Positions 31,046 through 40,361 of a stretch of 64,000 nt of DNA are shown piece by piece. Origin of the DNA: Halovenus halobia (lineage in GTDB: Archaea; Halobacteriota; Halobacteria; Halobacteriales; Haloarculaceae); NCBI RefSeq assembly GCF_051414135.1, contig NZ_JBLKOA010000001.1, positions 682,001 to 746,000 on the forward strand, read 5' to 3'. The position numbers and the translations under genes are program-made. A model generated the notes under the pieces. The model had not been told where the DNA came from, ran no database searches, and was given only the letters and a program-made list of their open reading frames with translations. Positions within the stretch are counted from its first letter, which is position 1. The number at the start of each line of letters is the position of its first letter.

Positions 31046-32551
31046 TTACGAGTCGCCGTCCGCGCTGTTGGTTCGGACCGTGACGCCGCTGAACTCGAAT
31101 CGTGCTCCGGGAGTGCTGTCATCACCGGTGAGTTCACTGTCAGTAATTGTCAGTTCCCAGCCGTGAGCGCGGGCAATCTCCTCGACAATCGCTAACCCGA
31201 ATCCAGAATGGCCTTCACCGCCGGCATTCGTCACTCCAGGCGAGCGAACGTCCTGTTGCTGGGAGTCTGGTATCCCTGGCCCATCGTCTTCGACGTAGAA
31301 TCCATTTCGAGTCAGTCCGACTCTGATAGCTGGGGCAGGGCCGGCGTGTTCGAGCGCGTTCCAGAACAGATTTTCGAGCAGTTGTTTGAAGCTATTTTCA
31401 TCGGCTTTGAGATAGCCCGGATTCGCGATTTCTAGCGTCGCGTCTGACTGCTGCCCGCGGCAGTTCCGCCAACAGCCGTTGACGATATCTGCGAGTCGAA
31501 CCCAGTTTTTCGACTCGACCTGTTCACCGTGTGCGAACAGCGTATGCGTGTCTGAAATGACTGACTCGATTCGGTCGTGGGCCGCAGTCACCTGGTCAAG
31601 ATGTGAGAGGTCACCGTGTTCTGTCGCGAGGTCGACGCGCGATTTTGCAACGGTCAGATGGTTCGGGATATCGTGGGTAATGACATCAACGAAGGCTTCG
31701 AGGCGCTCATTTTTGCGGCGAAGGGTTCGTTCGTTTTCGAGTCGGCGAAACGCCGTTTCAGCGTTCGAGGCAAGGATCGATGCGAGGTCGATATCGGTCT
31801 CGCCGAATGCTGCCGGCCCTCGTTTGGCTATACTAATCAGTCCATACGAACCGATTGGGAGATACATGACTGAGGCAATATTGCCTCGGCTGTGGCCATC
31901 GTCCAGTGTCTCGATATCTTCGACGATAACTGTCTTGTCCTGCGTGAAAGCACGGACCCCTTCGGTGTCCTCGTCGAGGTCGTACGCCCAGCAGGTGCCG
32001 ACGTCGTCGACAGCGTCGTCGGAGACCAGTATCGGTTCCAGTTGGCCGTCGTCAGTGGCGATACGGACGACAGTTCGATTGAACCCAAGCGTCTCCTCGG
32101 CAGTCTGGGAGATGACGCGAGCAATTTCGTCGATAGAGGTGGCTTCGACCAGTTCGTCGGTGACGGTATGGAGCTGATTGAGCTGGCGCTCGCGACGTTT
32201 CTGGATTGAGATATCCTGAATCGTCCCAACGTTGAACGGACGCTCCTGTGTCTGAACACGAGTCGTGACCGTTCTGACATCGACAGCAGTGTCGCCAAAC
32301 GTGTGAATGGCTTCTGCTGTCCGTGTTTCACCCGCCCCAAACGAGCTCCAGTAGGCGTCGAATTTCTCGGGGTCGACAGCGGTGTTTATCTCCCAGATTG
32401 GTGTGTCGAGCAGGCTCTGGCGGTCTGTGTCGAGCATATCGGCGTATGCCTGGTTGACATAGTTGTAATGGCCAGTCTCGTCGTAGGCCCCGACCCCGAC
32501 GCCGACAGCGTCGACCATCTGCCCGAACAGTTCACCGTCCATCTGCTCCAC
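31046..32551 (-). CDS. PAS-GAF sensor histidine kinase
   Basis: A 501-residue soluble kinase. A PAS domain (about residues 5-120, DAVGVGVGAYDETGHYNYV) is followed by a GAF domain (about 130-275, NRTVVRIATDDGQLEPIL and GLISIAKRG). The HisKA-type H-box is FVDVITHDIPNHLTVAKSRV, and the HATPase shows NLFWNALEHAG, VEDDGPGIPDSQ and GHSGFGLAIVEE. The phospho-His would be in THDIPNH. There is no membrane helix and no adjacent receiver, so signal and output are open. It is divergent from the M20 gene and lies upstream of pcn on the same strand. Confidence 0.92.
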   Translation of the reverse strand: MEQMDGELFGQMVDAVGVGVGAYDETGHYNYVNQAYADMLDTDRQSLLDTPIWEINTAVDPEKFDAYWSSFGAGETRTAEAIHTFGDTAVDVRTVTTRVQTQERPFNVGTIQDISIQKRRERQLNQLHTVTDELVEATSIDEIARVISQTAEETLGFNRTVVRIATDDGQLEPILVSDDAVDDVGTCWAYDLDEDTEGVRAFTQDKTVIVEDIETLDDGHSRGNIASVMYLPIGSYGLISIAKRGPAAFGETDIDLASILASNAETAFRRLENERTLRRKNERLEAFVDVITHDIPNHLTVAKSRVDLATEHGDLSHLDQVTAAHDRIESVISDTHTLFAHGEQVESKNWVRLADIVNGCWRNCRGQQSDATLEIANPGYLKADENSFKQLLENLFWNALEHAGPAPAIRVGLTRNGFYVEDDGPGIPDSQQQDVRSPGVTNAGGEGHSGFGLAIVEEIARAHGWELTITDSELTGDDSTPGARFEFSGVTVRTNSADGDS

Positions 32552-32655
32552 TTTGGTGGTGTTGACGTATCACTGTTTTCCCCGACGAAGGATCTCCAAG
32601 ACACCAGTGTAGAACGACCAGTGAGCTTTACACTGCGCGGTGAGTGAGAACCAGC

Positions 32656-33738
32656 ATGGATACCCGCGAACTGGCTCGCACACTCGTTGATATTCCGAGC
32701 CACGACGACGAAACTGCTGCTGGAGACTACATCGAGCGCTGGCTTCGGGAACGAACTGCTGGTGCTGTCACCAGGGACCAACACGGAAACGTCATCGCAC
32801 GCCGCGGGTCTGGCCCACAGTTCGCGCTCGTCGGCCACCACGATGTGGTCCCACCTGCCGCCGAGCAGATTGACAACGGCGAGTACCAGACTGCAGTCCG
32901 TGACGGACGGCTGTACGGCCGCGGCGGTGCGGATATGAAAGGTGCTGTCGCGGCTGCGATGTGTGCCTTTCGTGACGCCGAACTCGAAAACTGTGAACTG
33001 GTCTTTGCCTCCTTCGTGGGCGAAGAAACTGGCGGCCGAGGGGCACGCGGTGCGATTGCCGACGGGTTCGCACCCGAACGGGCAATCATCGGCGAGGGCT
33101 CGACTGGCTACTCCGACGAAGGTGTGACGGATGTCGCAATTGCTCACAAAGGCAGACGTGCGGTAACGGTCGACGCCGCAGGCAAACGTGCGCATGCTAG
33201 CGAACCTGACGCGGGGACGAACGCGATTTACCGAGCCACGGAGGCCGTCGAACTGCTCAAAGGGGTGCCCGTTCCGGAAACGTCGGTGTTCGGTAACTCC
33301 ATGTCGGGGTCGCTCGCCGTGACCGAAATCGAGGGCGGCACCGCGTGGAACGTGATTCCGGACTCGTGTACGATTACTGTCGACGAGCGGACCATCCCCG
33401 GCGACCGTATCGACCTGTCCGACGTGCGCAACCGCGACGGTATGTCAGTCACCATCGAACAGGATCTGCCGCCGATGGCCTGTGATGACCGCGAGTTTGC
33501 AGCGCTCGTTACAGCGGCTGCCGAGCGAGCACAGACGGCCCAGCCACAGCAGGTGAGCAAACCCCACGCAACCGACGCTGGATGGTTGGCCGACGCCGGC
33601 ACGAGTTGCGTGGTCTGTGGGCCGGCCGAGCCCGGGGAAGCACACACCGCCACCGAAAGCGTCTCGCTGGCAGTGCTCGACCGCTGCCGAGAGATTTACC
33701 AGTCAACTGCCGAAGCTATCGGTGATGACCGCGACTAG
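32656..33738 (+). CDS. M20 family deacylase (ArgE/DapE/LysK type)
   Basis: A 360-residue zinc hydrolase. Visible are the ligand motif LVGHHDVVP, the bridging region YGRGGADMKGAVAAAM with metal-binding Asp, the catalytic Glu pair in SFVGEETGGRG, and a dimerisation domain (about 155-270). The size and layout fit N-acyl amino acid deacylases such as [LysW]-lysine/ornithine hydrolase or succinyl-diaminopimelate desuccinylase. No lysine or arginine genes flank it, so substrate is unassigned. ATG 32656 is chosen over ATG 32644. Confidence 0.88.
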   Translation: MDTRELARTLVDIPSHDDETAAGDYIERWLRERTAGAVTRDQHGNVIARRGSGPQFALVGHHDVVPPAAEQIDNGEYQTAVRDGRLYGRGGADMKGAVAAAMCAFRDAELENCELVFASFVGEETGGRGARGAIADGFAPERAIIGEGSTGYSDEGVTDVAIAHKGRRAVTVDAAGKRAHASEPDAGTNAIYRATEAVELLKGVPVPETSVFGNSMSGSLAVTEIEGGTAWNVIPDSCTITVDERTIPGDRIDLSDVRNRDGMSVTIEQDLPPMACDDREFAALVTAAAERAQTAQPQQVSKPHATDAGWLADAGTSCVVCGPAEPGEAHTATESVSLAVLDRCREIYQSTAEAIGDDRD

Positions 33739-33739
33739 C

Positions 33740-33751
33740 CCTGTCGACAGG
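33740..33751. promoter_or_regulatory. Perfect 12-bp palindrome between M20 and M32 genes
   Basis: CCTGTCGACAGG lies just after the M20 stop and 52 bases upstream of the carboxypeptidase start. It could be an operator for the downstream gene or a stop-proximal hairpin; a palindrome of this size can also arise by chance in GC-rich DNA. Confidence 0.25.
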
Positions 33752-33803
33752 CTGAACAGCCACACGGCGATGCGTTGATGGGCCAGTGGGCCAAAGCCCG
33801 AGT

Positions 33804-35303
33804 ATGGCGAGCAAAGAGACTGCAGATTCCGACACCTACGAGTCGTTTCTGAACCACGTCCGAAAGTACAGTCATGTCAGTGACGCCGCCGGCGTGTTGA
33901 GTTGGGACCAGCAGGTTATGATGCCTGACGAGGGGACACCAGCACGCTCGAAACAGACGTCAGCGCTCTCGACACTCCAACACGAGTTACTCACCGACGA
34001 TGACCTTGCTGCGTATCTCGACGAACTCGACGGTGCCGTCTCCGACAGACAGCAGGCCGTCGTCCGCGAAGTAAAACGAGACCACGAGCGCGCAACGAGG
34101 GTTCCGGAGGAGCTCGTCGAACAGCTCTCTGAAACCGCGTCGAACGCGATGCCAGTCTGGGAGGAGGCAAAGGCAGACTCAGACTTCTCGAAATTCGAGG
34201 ACGAACTGTCAGAGCTGGTCGAACTTCGGCGGGAGTACGCCGCCGAGATCGACCCGGACCGAGACCCCTACGAGGTGCTTGTTGAGGACTACGAGCCGTA
34301 TCTGGATATCGAGACCATCGAGAAGATTCTCGGCGAACTCAAATCCGAACTTCCGGCACTCATCGAACAGGTTAGCAACAGCGATGTCGAACTTGCCGAC
34401 CCCTTCGACGGCGAATACGACGAGTCCGCACAGGAAGAACTCGTCCGGGAAGCACTCGATGAGTTGGGTTACAACTGGAGTCGTGGCCGTCTCGACACCG
34501 CACCACACCCGTTCTCTACCGGCACGCAGTTCGACGCGCGCGTGACGACACGATTCACACCAGATGACCCGATGGACGCGCTCGGGTCGACCATCCATGA
34601 GTTCGGCCACGCACGGTACACGCTTGGCCTGCCAGACGACGAGTACGGCACTCCGTTGGGTGACAGTCGTGACATGACTGTCCACGAATCACAGTCGCGG
34701 TTCTGGGAGAACCACATCGGTCGGACGCTGCCGTTCTGGCGACAGTTCGGTGCAACTGTCGAGGAGCATCTCGGCGTCGAGGCGTCACCCCAGGAGTTCT
34801 ACGAGGCCGCAAACGAGGTGTACGAGGACAACCTCATTCGCGTCCAGGCTGACGAACTCACCTACCACATGCACATTGTGCTGCGCTTCGAGATCGAGCG
34901 CGACCTGATTCGCGGGGACCTCGAAGTGAGCGAAGTGCCGCAGGTCTGGAACGAGAAGATGGAAGAATACCTCGGAGTCGTGCCAGATTCTGACGCCAAC
35001 GGCTGTCTGCAGGATATCCACTGGACCTACGGAAACTTCGGCTACTTCCCGACGTATTCGCTTGGGTCACTGCTGGCCGCACAGATCGACGAGACGGTGC
35101 GCGAAGAGTTCGACGACCTCGACGCCACCATCGAGGACGGCGAATTCGACCCGATAGCCGACTGGCTGGAATCGGAAGTCCACCAGCACGGCTGCCGGTA
35201 CACCACGCCAGAACTGATCGAGGGAGCCACTGGTGAGGCGCTGTCGGCCCAACCGTTCCTCGACTACGCCACAGACAAGTACAGCGACCTGTACGACCTC
35301 TAA
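33804..35303 (+). CDS. M32 family carboxypeptidase
   Basis: A 499-residue metallocarboxypeptidase of the Taq family. The zinc motif HEFGH (in STIHEFGHARYTLGLPDD) and a downstream Glu in HESQSRFWENHIGR are present, with the long helical N-terminus and the C-terminal DIHWTYGNFGYFPTYSLGS signature. It trims C-terminal residues from peptides in the cytoplasm. ATG 33804 (MASKETADSD) is preferred to ATG 33786. The stop overlaps that of the convergent pilin gene. Confidence 0.95.
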   Translation: MASKETADSDTYESFLNHVRKYSHVSDAAGVLSWDQQVMMPDEGTPARSKQTSALSTLQHELLTDDDLAAYLDELDGAVSDRQQAVVREVKRDHERATRVPEELVEQLSETASNAMPVWEEAKADSDFSKFEDELSELVELRREYAAEIDPDRDPYEVLVEDYEPYLDIETIEKILGELKSELPALIEQVSNSDVELADPFDGEYDESAQEELVREALDELGYNWSRGRLDTAPHPFSTGTQFDARVTTRFTPDDPMDALGSTIHEFGHARYTLGLPDDEYGTPLGDSRDMTVHESQSRFWENHIGRTLPFWRQFGATVEEHLGVEASPQEFYEAANEVYEDNLIRVQADELTYHMHIVLRFEIERDLIRGDLEVSEVPQVWNEKMEEYLGVVPDSDANGCLQDIHWTYGNFGYFPTYSLGSLLAAQIDETVREEFDDLDATIEDGEFDPIADWLESEVHQHGCRYTTPELIEGATGEALSAQPFLDYATDKYSDLYDL

Positions 35304-35755
35304 CCGGAAGTACTGAGTCTCGCGATTTCTGTGCCATCAGTGATGATACGAACAGTCACAATCGAGTCTGGCGTCAGCGCTGGCGAGTTCGTCGAGGCGA
35401 GTTCGAGCGTCCCGGTTTCGCCAGGCCGCCAGGTGTTGTCGCTTGCCGAGTTGAACGGGCCGCCGGGGCCACTCTCGAAGCCACGTGCGGCAAAGAACGG
35501 AACTGGCGGCTGATGTGTAACGCGCTTCCCGTCGATTGTAATCCGGATGGTCGCCTCGGTCAGGTCGATAGACTCACCACCGCGGTGTGTAATGCTAAGT
35601 TCGTCAGTATCGGCGTCGACGGCAAGTTCGAACGACGAGACCGGGGCCGGGTCGGGGGGTTCCGTCGCGAGCGCGAGGCTCATTGTTCCCGCACCCACCA
35701 CAACGAGGGAAATGAGCAGGATAACGCCGACCACAGAACTGACAGCCCGACCCAT
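35300..35755 (-). CDS. Type IV pilin-like protein
   Basis: A 151-residue protein with a class III signal. The short basic N-terminus MGR precedes AVSSVVGVILLISLVVVGAG, the hydrophobic assembly helix of haloarchaeal pilins (cleaved by PibD before AVSSVVG). The rest (about 35-151) is a beta-rich head with ELSITHRGGESIDLTEATI and a WRPGETGTLEL segment, as in the PF07790-type pilins. It lies 32 bases downstream of a secreted protein gene, probably in the same operon. Pilus assembly ATPase genes are not in the window. Confidence 0.85.
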   Translation of the reverse strand: MGRAVSSVVGVILLISLVVVGAGTMSLALATEPPDPAPVSSFELAVDADTDELSITHRGGESIDLTEATIRITIDGKRVTHQPPVPFFAARGFESGPGGPFNSASDNTWRPGETGTLELASTNSPALTPDSIVTVRIITDGTEIARLSTSG

Positions 35756-35787
35756 AGGGTGGGTTGGCTACGGTTCAGTACTTCAAC

Positions 35788-37011
35788 CTACGGGACCGAA
35801 ATAGAGACAGTCTCGCCACTGAGCGTGGTCGCCGTGAGCTCGAAGCTGTCGCGAGGCTGAATTACCCACAATTGCCCTCGGTTGTCGGTCTGGCCGACAA
35901 CCTCACCATCGATTCTGACGACAGCGTCGACCACAGGGCGGCCGTCATTATCGAGTTGGAGACGGAGTGGTCCGGTGTCGTGGGTGAGTGACAGCGTGAT
36001 ATTCAGTGTTCCTGTGCTGTTCGAGACAGTCTCCTCAACGTACCGCTGGGAGGGCAATCCAACCTGGTTCTCGTGGAAGACGTTCCGTGTTGCCCCGTCG
36101 AAGTAGGTGGTCAGTTCACCCTCTGGCGTCGCGACATCGAACTTGTACGTCCGGCTCAACTGCTCAACATCCGCGCGCACCTCCGTCAGGTCATAAGACC
36201 AGGGATACAGTTCACCCAGACGGTTCTGGGCCTCGCTGTACCCCTGTGGAGTCGCCCACTGGTCGTCGTCGATACTGATGTTCTGGTCGAGTTTGAACTG
36301 GTCCTGCCCCTCGAAGTCTCGTTCGCCGAGGACAGTCGCCTGTCGCACGTACTCATCCTCGGCGACAGTTGCAAGCGTCAGTCCGTCGCCCGCTGCCGCG
36401 AGGTAGATGACTCGTGGCTCCGAGGTTGTCAGTGTCTGCTCCACCCGGTCGAGAACGGGCTGTTCCGGTGTGAGTCCTGCGGACAGCGTTTCGAGCTGCG
36501 AAATCCGTCGAATTCCAATATCGGTGTTGCTGGCGGCCCGCTCGTAATTCTGGACCTGTGTGTTTGCGATAATGCGGAAGGTGACGAGTTTTCGGAGCAG
36601 CGTGCGCTCAGAGATCTCGCCAGCAGCGTAGGATTCGTATAGTTGCTCTTGTTGCTCCGCGAGGCGCTCGAAGCGAGTCTCGACACGGTCGAGTTGACCC
36701 TCTGCAACGACCGGCCGTTCTGTCGCGTTGGCCGCTTCCAACTGTTGGGCGTATGTCCGCGTGTCGTGCGTACTGTGAATTTCCTGGGCCGCGATGCTCG
36801 CTGCACTCGAGACATCGGCACCGATCCGGTCGTACCCATCGGTACCAGTCCCGAACGGCGAGAGGTAGTTCGTCCCGTTTTCGCGTTCCGAAATCGTCAG
36901 CTGACCGGTATCCGCTGTCTGTTGAAGAGAGAGGCTTCCGACGGGGGCCCCAACTGTGAGCAACAGGCAACCGGCAAGGAGGGCAACCACAGCGCGACGA
37001 GCCGTATTCAT
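35788..37011 (-). CDS. Secreted haloarchaeal protein (DUF7096-like), pilin neighbour
   Basis: A 407-residue exported protein with Sec signal peptide (RRAVVALLAGCLLLTVGAP, residues about 5-24). A long helical, coiled-coil-like segment follows (about 85-200, ERFERLAEQQEQLYESYAAG). Beta-rich domains make up the C-terminal half, ending in an Ig/carboxypeptidase-regulatory-like fold (GRPVVDAVVRIDGEVVGQTD). No C-terminal anchor is seen. I recall such proteins under haloarchaeal DUFs, often beside the pilin-like gene seen here. A role at the cell surface is likely; the mechanism is unknown. Confidence 0.75.
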   Translation of the reverse strand: MNTARRAVVALLAGCLLLTVGAPVGSLSLQQTADTGQLTISERENGTNYLSPFGTGTDGYDRIGADVSSAASIAAQEIHSTHDTRTYAQQLEAANATERPVVAEGQLDRVETRFERLAEQQEQLYESYAAGEISERTLLRKLVTFRIIANTQVQNYERAASNTDIGIRRISQLETLSAGLTPEQPVLDRVEQTLTTSEPRVIYLAAAGDGLTLATVAEDEYVRQATVLGERDFEGQDQFKLDQNISIDDDQWATPQGYSEAQNRLGELYPWSYDLTEVRADVEQLSRTYKFDVATPEGELTTYFDGATRNVFHENQVGLPSQRYVEETVSNSTGTLNITLSLTHDTGPLRLQLDNDGRPVVDAVVRIDGEVVGQTDNRGQLWVIQPRDSFELTATTLSGETVSISVP

Positions 37012-37200
37012 CTCAAAAGACAGTTCTCCGCTAGCGTATAAAAACCCAGTGGCTCCACAGGCAGCGAGTGGCCCCTCTGATGTCAGAATTGTTCCGAGCC
37101 GTACAGCTACTAAGACGGCACGAGCAGTGCCGAGACCGTTTATCGAGGGCCATGACGTTTCATAGAAAGCGTTTTCCCGACAGGGGACGACATCCGGGGT

Positions 37201-38370
37201 ATGTCTCCGCCGTCGCGTGTCGCTGCGGCTGCCCTCCTCATCGTCGGCGTGGTGGTCTGTGGACTAGTCCCTGTTGTCGGGGGCACACCGTCACCCGACA
37301 CTGCCGACCAGACGGACAAACAGGACCCCTTCGGCGAGAGTCCAGACGTGCAGTTTATTGCAAATTTAGAGACTGATGGCGATGCGAGGTGGAATATTAC
37401 GACCACTGTCTCGCTCGACACAGCAGAAGAAGTCGAGGCTTACCGCTCGACCGCAGAAGATTTTAAGAACGGTGAGTTACCGCCGCTCGGGTACTCAGCG
37501 TTCGAGACTGGACTGGCGGGCGTAAACGGGCAGACTGACCGAGAGATGGTTCTCACTGGTCCCAGACGAGAGACTGCCACGGAGTCTGAGATCGAGTCAG
37601 GAAAAGGCAGGTTTACTGTCGAATTTACCTGGGAAAATTTCATGCGAAGCGAGGAGAACAAACTCCAGATTGACCGTGCTGTGCTGGTTACCGAGTCTGG
37701 CACACTCTGGTTCCCAGAACTTGACGAGTCAGAGATATTGACGCTGCGTGTGCCCGAGAATTACGGGGTGCGAGACGCCAGCGTCAATACTCAGAACGGC
37801 GAACTCCGATGGACCGGGCCAGAGCGATTTACCGACGAAACGCTGCAGGCGACATTCGTTGGTCCCGGTGCCGTCCAGCCCGACGACGGGAACGACGACC
37901 AGCCAGGCGAGCAATCTGGAGCGTTTCCGTGGATTATCCTCCCAATTGCAGCTCTCGGTATCGCAGTTGCGGTGCTCCTGAGTCAAAGCGAACAAGTCAC
38001 ACTCGATATCCCGGATGAGTTGGACGTGGCCGGAGCGCTGTCGGCAGGAACGTCCGGAGCAGCAGACGAAACACCAGAACAGGAACGACCCGACGACGGA
38101 GCTACTACTGCTGGACCAGACGACGACGCGGAGGATGACCAGATCGACACGGAGTTATTGAGCGACGAGGAGCGCGTGGAACGACTCCTCTCCCAGAACG
38201 GCGGGCGGATGAAACAGGCAGATATTGTCAAGGAGACGGACTGGTCGAACGCCAAAGTCTCACAACTGTTGTCTGCGATGGACGAGGAAGGCAGAATCGA
38301 CAAGCTCCGGATTGGCCGTGAAAATCTGATCTCGTTCCCTGACGAAGACGTGACCAACTCCGAGGAGTGA
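37201..38370 (+). CDS. Membrane-bound helix-turn-helix regulator
   Basis: A 389-residue one-component regulator. A signal peptide (about residues 8-27) is followed by an extracytoplasmic beta-rich domain (about 45-225, with FTVEFTWENFM and LWFPELDESEILTLRVPENY). A transmembrane helix follows (about 240-262, WIILPIAALGIAVAVLL), then an acidic linker and a C-terminal winged helix (about 320-380: VERLLSQNGGRMKQADIVKE, TDWSNAKVSQLLSAMDEEGR). It should sense something outside and bind DNA inside. It is divergent from the secreted-protein/pilin operon across a 190-base gap, which makes that operon its natural candidate target. Confidence 0.88.
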   Translation: MSPPSRVAAAALLIVGVVVCGLVPVVGGTPSPDTADQTDKQDPFGESPDVQFIANLETDGDARWNITTTVSLDTAEEVEAYRSTAEDFKNGELPPLGYSAFETGLAGVNGQTDREMVLTGPRRETATESEIESGKGRFTVEFTWENFMRSEENKLQIDRAVLVTESGTLWFPELDESEILTLRVPENYGVRDASVNTQNGELRWTGPERFTDETLQATFVGPGAVQPDDGNDDQPGEQSGAFPWIILPIAALGIAVAVLLSQSEQVTLDIPDELDVAGALSAGTSGAADETPEQERPDDGATTAGPDDDAEDDQIDTELLSDEERVERLLSQNGGRMKQADIVKETDWSNAKVSQLLSAMDEEGRIDKLRIGRENLISFPDEDVTNSEE

Positions 38371-38416
38371 CGAGATCCGGGTCGCGACAGTGTGTTTGCA
38401 ACTGCCGGCAATTACG

Positions 38417-38433
38417 ACAAAACACTGTTTTGT
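38417..38433. promoter_or_regulatory. Inverted repeat upstream of etfBA
   Basis: ACAAAAC, spacer ACT, GTTTTGT: a perfect 7-bp inverted repeat about 30 bases upstream of an AT-rich TATA-like tract (AGATAAAAA, 38463-38471). The position suits a regulator of the etfBA promoter. Confidence 0.4.
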
Positions 38434-38500
38434 GTAAGCGAGCTGGCGCAGAATTATTACCAAGATAAAAACAAACTGCTTGTGGGTTTTCAGCCGTATC

Positions 38501-38533
38501 GAAAATGTTTACCTCGCGTGGGAAAATGTGTAC
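38501..38533 (+). promoter_or_regulatory. Two 12-bp direct repeats in the etfBA leader
   Basis: GAAAATGTTTAC (38501-38512) and GAAAATGTGTAC (38522-38533) differ at one base and are spaced exactly 21 bp apart, two helical turns. The second ends 5 bases before the etfB ATG. Same-face repeats here could bind a repressor, or mark the RNA leader. Confidence 0.45.
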
Positions 38534-38538
38534 ACTGT

Positions 38539-39324
38539 ATGAAGATACTCGTAACAGTGACGGAGGTTGCTGACGCGGACGACGAGTTCGAGATTAGTGG
38601 CACATCGATCGCCGATCAGTACCTCACCTACGACCTCAACGAGTGGGACGACTACGCTATCGAAGAGGCCGTTCAGCTCAGCGAAGAGCACGACGACATC
38701 GAGGTCGTCACAGTAACTTTCGGCGCCGAGCGCGTCGAAGAGACGATTCGGACCGCACTCGCGAAGGGTGCCGACCGCGCAATCCGTGTCTGGGACGACT
38801 CATTCGAGGGCCAGACTGTCCTCGACCCGTCCCAGAAGGCTCGACTGCTCGCTGGCGTTGTCGAAGAAGAAGACCCAGACCTGGTCCTCTCGGGCGTTCA
38901 GTCTGGCGACGTGTCGATTGGTGCGACCGGCGTTGCCCTGGCCGAACAGATCGGCTACGAGTGGGCCGCAGTCGTCAACCAGCTCGACATTGACCGTGAC
39001 AGCGGTGTCGCGGCCATCCACCGCGAACTCGAGGGTGGTGTCGAGGAACTCACCGACGTTGACCTGCCAGCTGTGCTGACGATCCAGACGGGGATCAACG
39101 AGCCCCGCTACGCCAGCCTGCGCGGAATCCGACAGGCCCAGAGCAAGCCGCTCGACGTAATGTCGCCCGAGGACGTCGGCGTCGAACTCGAAGAGTCGGC
39201 AATCGAACTCACAGAACTCGTCGAGCCCGAAAGCGAGAGCAACACCGAGCTGTTCGAGGGCAGTGCCGAGGACACAGCCGGGCAACTTGCTGAATTCCTC
39301 CGCGAGCGCGGGGTGGGAGCATGA
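38539..39324 (+). CDS. etfB: Electron transfer flavoprotein, beta subunit
   Basis: A 261-residue EtfB. The typical MKILVTVTEVADADDEFEI start, the Rossmann-like core (AIEEAVQLSEEH, then ETIRTALAKGADRAIRVWDD) and the recognition-loop signature region near LTIQTGINEPRYASLRGIRQA are visible. With EtfA it carries electrons from acyl-CoA or other dehydrogenases to the quinone pool. ATG 38539 is chosen, giving family length; the frame is open further upstream through regulatory DNA. It overlaps etfA by 4 bp (ATGA). Confidence 0.95.
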   Translation: MKILVTVTEVADADDEFEISGTSIADQYLTYDLNEWDDYAIEEAVQLSEEHDDIEVVTVTFGAERVEETIRTALAKGADRAIRVWDDSFEGQTVLDPSQKARLLAGVVEEEDPDLVLSGVQSGDVSIGATGVALAEQIGYEWAAVVNQLDIDRDSGVAAIHRELEGGVEELTDVDLPAVLTIQTGINEPRYASLRGIRQAQSKPLDVMSPEDVGVELEESAIELTELVEPESESNTELFEGSAEDTAGQLAEFLRERGVGA

Positions 39325-40277
39325 GTGACGTTCTCGTTGTCGCGGAACACCGCCGCGGCGAACTCCGTGACGTGAGCTACGAACTACTGACTGCAGGCCG
39401 TGAACTCGCTGACTCGACCGGTGGCAACCTCCACGCCACCATCATCAGCGGCGATGTCGACGAATACGGCGAGGACCTCAACCGCGAGGGCGTCGACGCA
39501 GTCCACACCGTCGACCACGGTGAGGAGTTCAACCACGGCGTCTACACGCAGGCAGTCGAACAGATTGCCAATGAAATCGACGCCCAGTACGTCGTTGCAG
39601 GTAACACGGTCAATGGAATGGACTTCTTCCCGGCCGTGGCCGAGCGACTCGACATGCCGCTGGTTACTGACGCCATCGCATTCGAGACCGGCGACGGTCT
39701 CTCAGTCGTCCGAGAGCTGTACTCCGGCAAGACCGAGGGAACCATCGAAGTTGACTCCGAGAAGGCCTTCGTCTCCGTCAGACCTGGTGAGTGGCCCGCT
39801 GCAGAGGGCACCGGCGACGCCGCCGTCGAAGCCTTCGACGCCGACATCGACGAGGACGCACTCAACACGACCGTCAACGGCTACGAGGAAGTCGGTTCCG
39901 GTGACGTCGACATCAGCGAGGCTGACGTGCTCGTCTCCATCGGTCGTGGTATCGAGGAGGAGGACAACCTCCCACTCGTCCACGATCTGGCCGACGCACT
40001 CGGCGCAACCGTCTCCGCCTCCCGACCGATTGTCGACAACGGCTGGCTCGGCCAGGAGCGACAGGTTGGCCAGTCCGGCAAGAAGGTCACGCCTGACATC
40101 TACATCGCAATCGGTATCTCCGGCGCAGTCCAGCACGTTGCTGGAATGAAGGGCGCAGACACGATTATCGCCATCAACAACGACCCAAGCGCGCCGATTT
40201 ACGATATCGCAGACTACGGAATCGTGGACGACCTCTTCGACGTGGTGCCGGCACTGACCGAAGAGTTCGGCGGGTAA
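39321..40277 (+). CDS. etfA: Electron transfer flavoprotein, alpha subunit
   Basis: A 318-residue EtfA. The N-terminal alpha/beta domain (to about 185) is followed by the FAD-binding C-terminal domain, with VSASRPIVDNGWLGQERQVG, QSGKKVTPDIYIAIGISGA and VQHVAGMKGADTIIAINND. It is translationally coupled to etfB. The last 54 bases, including the stop, are repeated exactly 205 bp downstream (40429-40482), so the 3' end of this gene has been duplicated. The coding sequence itself is intact. Confidence 0.96.
   Translation: MSDVLVVAEHRRGELRDVSYELLTAGRELADSTGGNLHATIISGDVDEYGEDLNREGVDAVHTVDHGEEFNHGVYTQAVEQIANEIDAQYVVAGNTVNGMDFFPAVAERLDMPLVTDAIAFETGDGLSVVRELYSGKTEGTIEVDSEKAFVSVRPGEWPAAEGTGDAAVEAFDADIDEDALNTTVNGYEEVGSGDVDISEADVLVSIGRGIEEEDNLPLVHDLADALGATVSASRPIVDNGWLGQERQVGQSGKKVTPDIYIAIGISGAVQHVAGMKGADTIIAINNDPSAPIYDIADYGIVDDLFDVVPALTEEFGG
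40224..40277 (+). repeat. 54-bp direct repeat, copy 1 (3' end of etfA)
   Basis: The final 18 codons of etfA, through the TAA stop. The identical 54 bases recur at 40429-40482. Just outside the repeat the two copies diverge after similar bases (ATC/ATT before, CTTCG/GTTCG after). Confidence 0.9.
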
Positions 40278-40361
40278 CTTCGAGTCCAGCCGACCGTTTT
40301 TCACCACCGAAAGACTCGCGGTGCTCGTCTTTCGAGCCCTGTCTCGCTTTGCTCAACAGGA

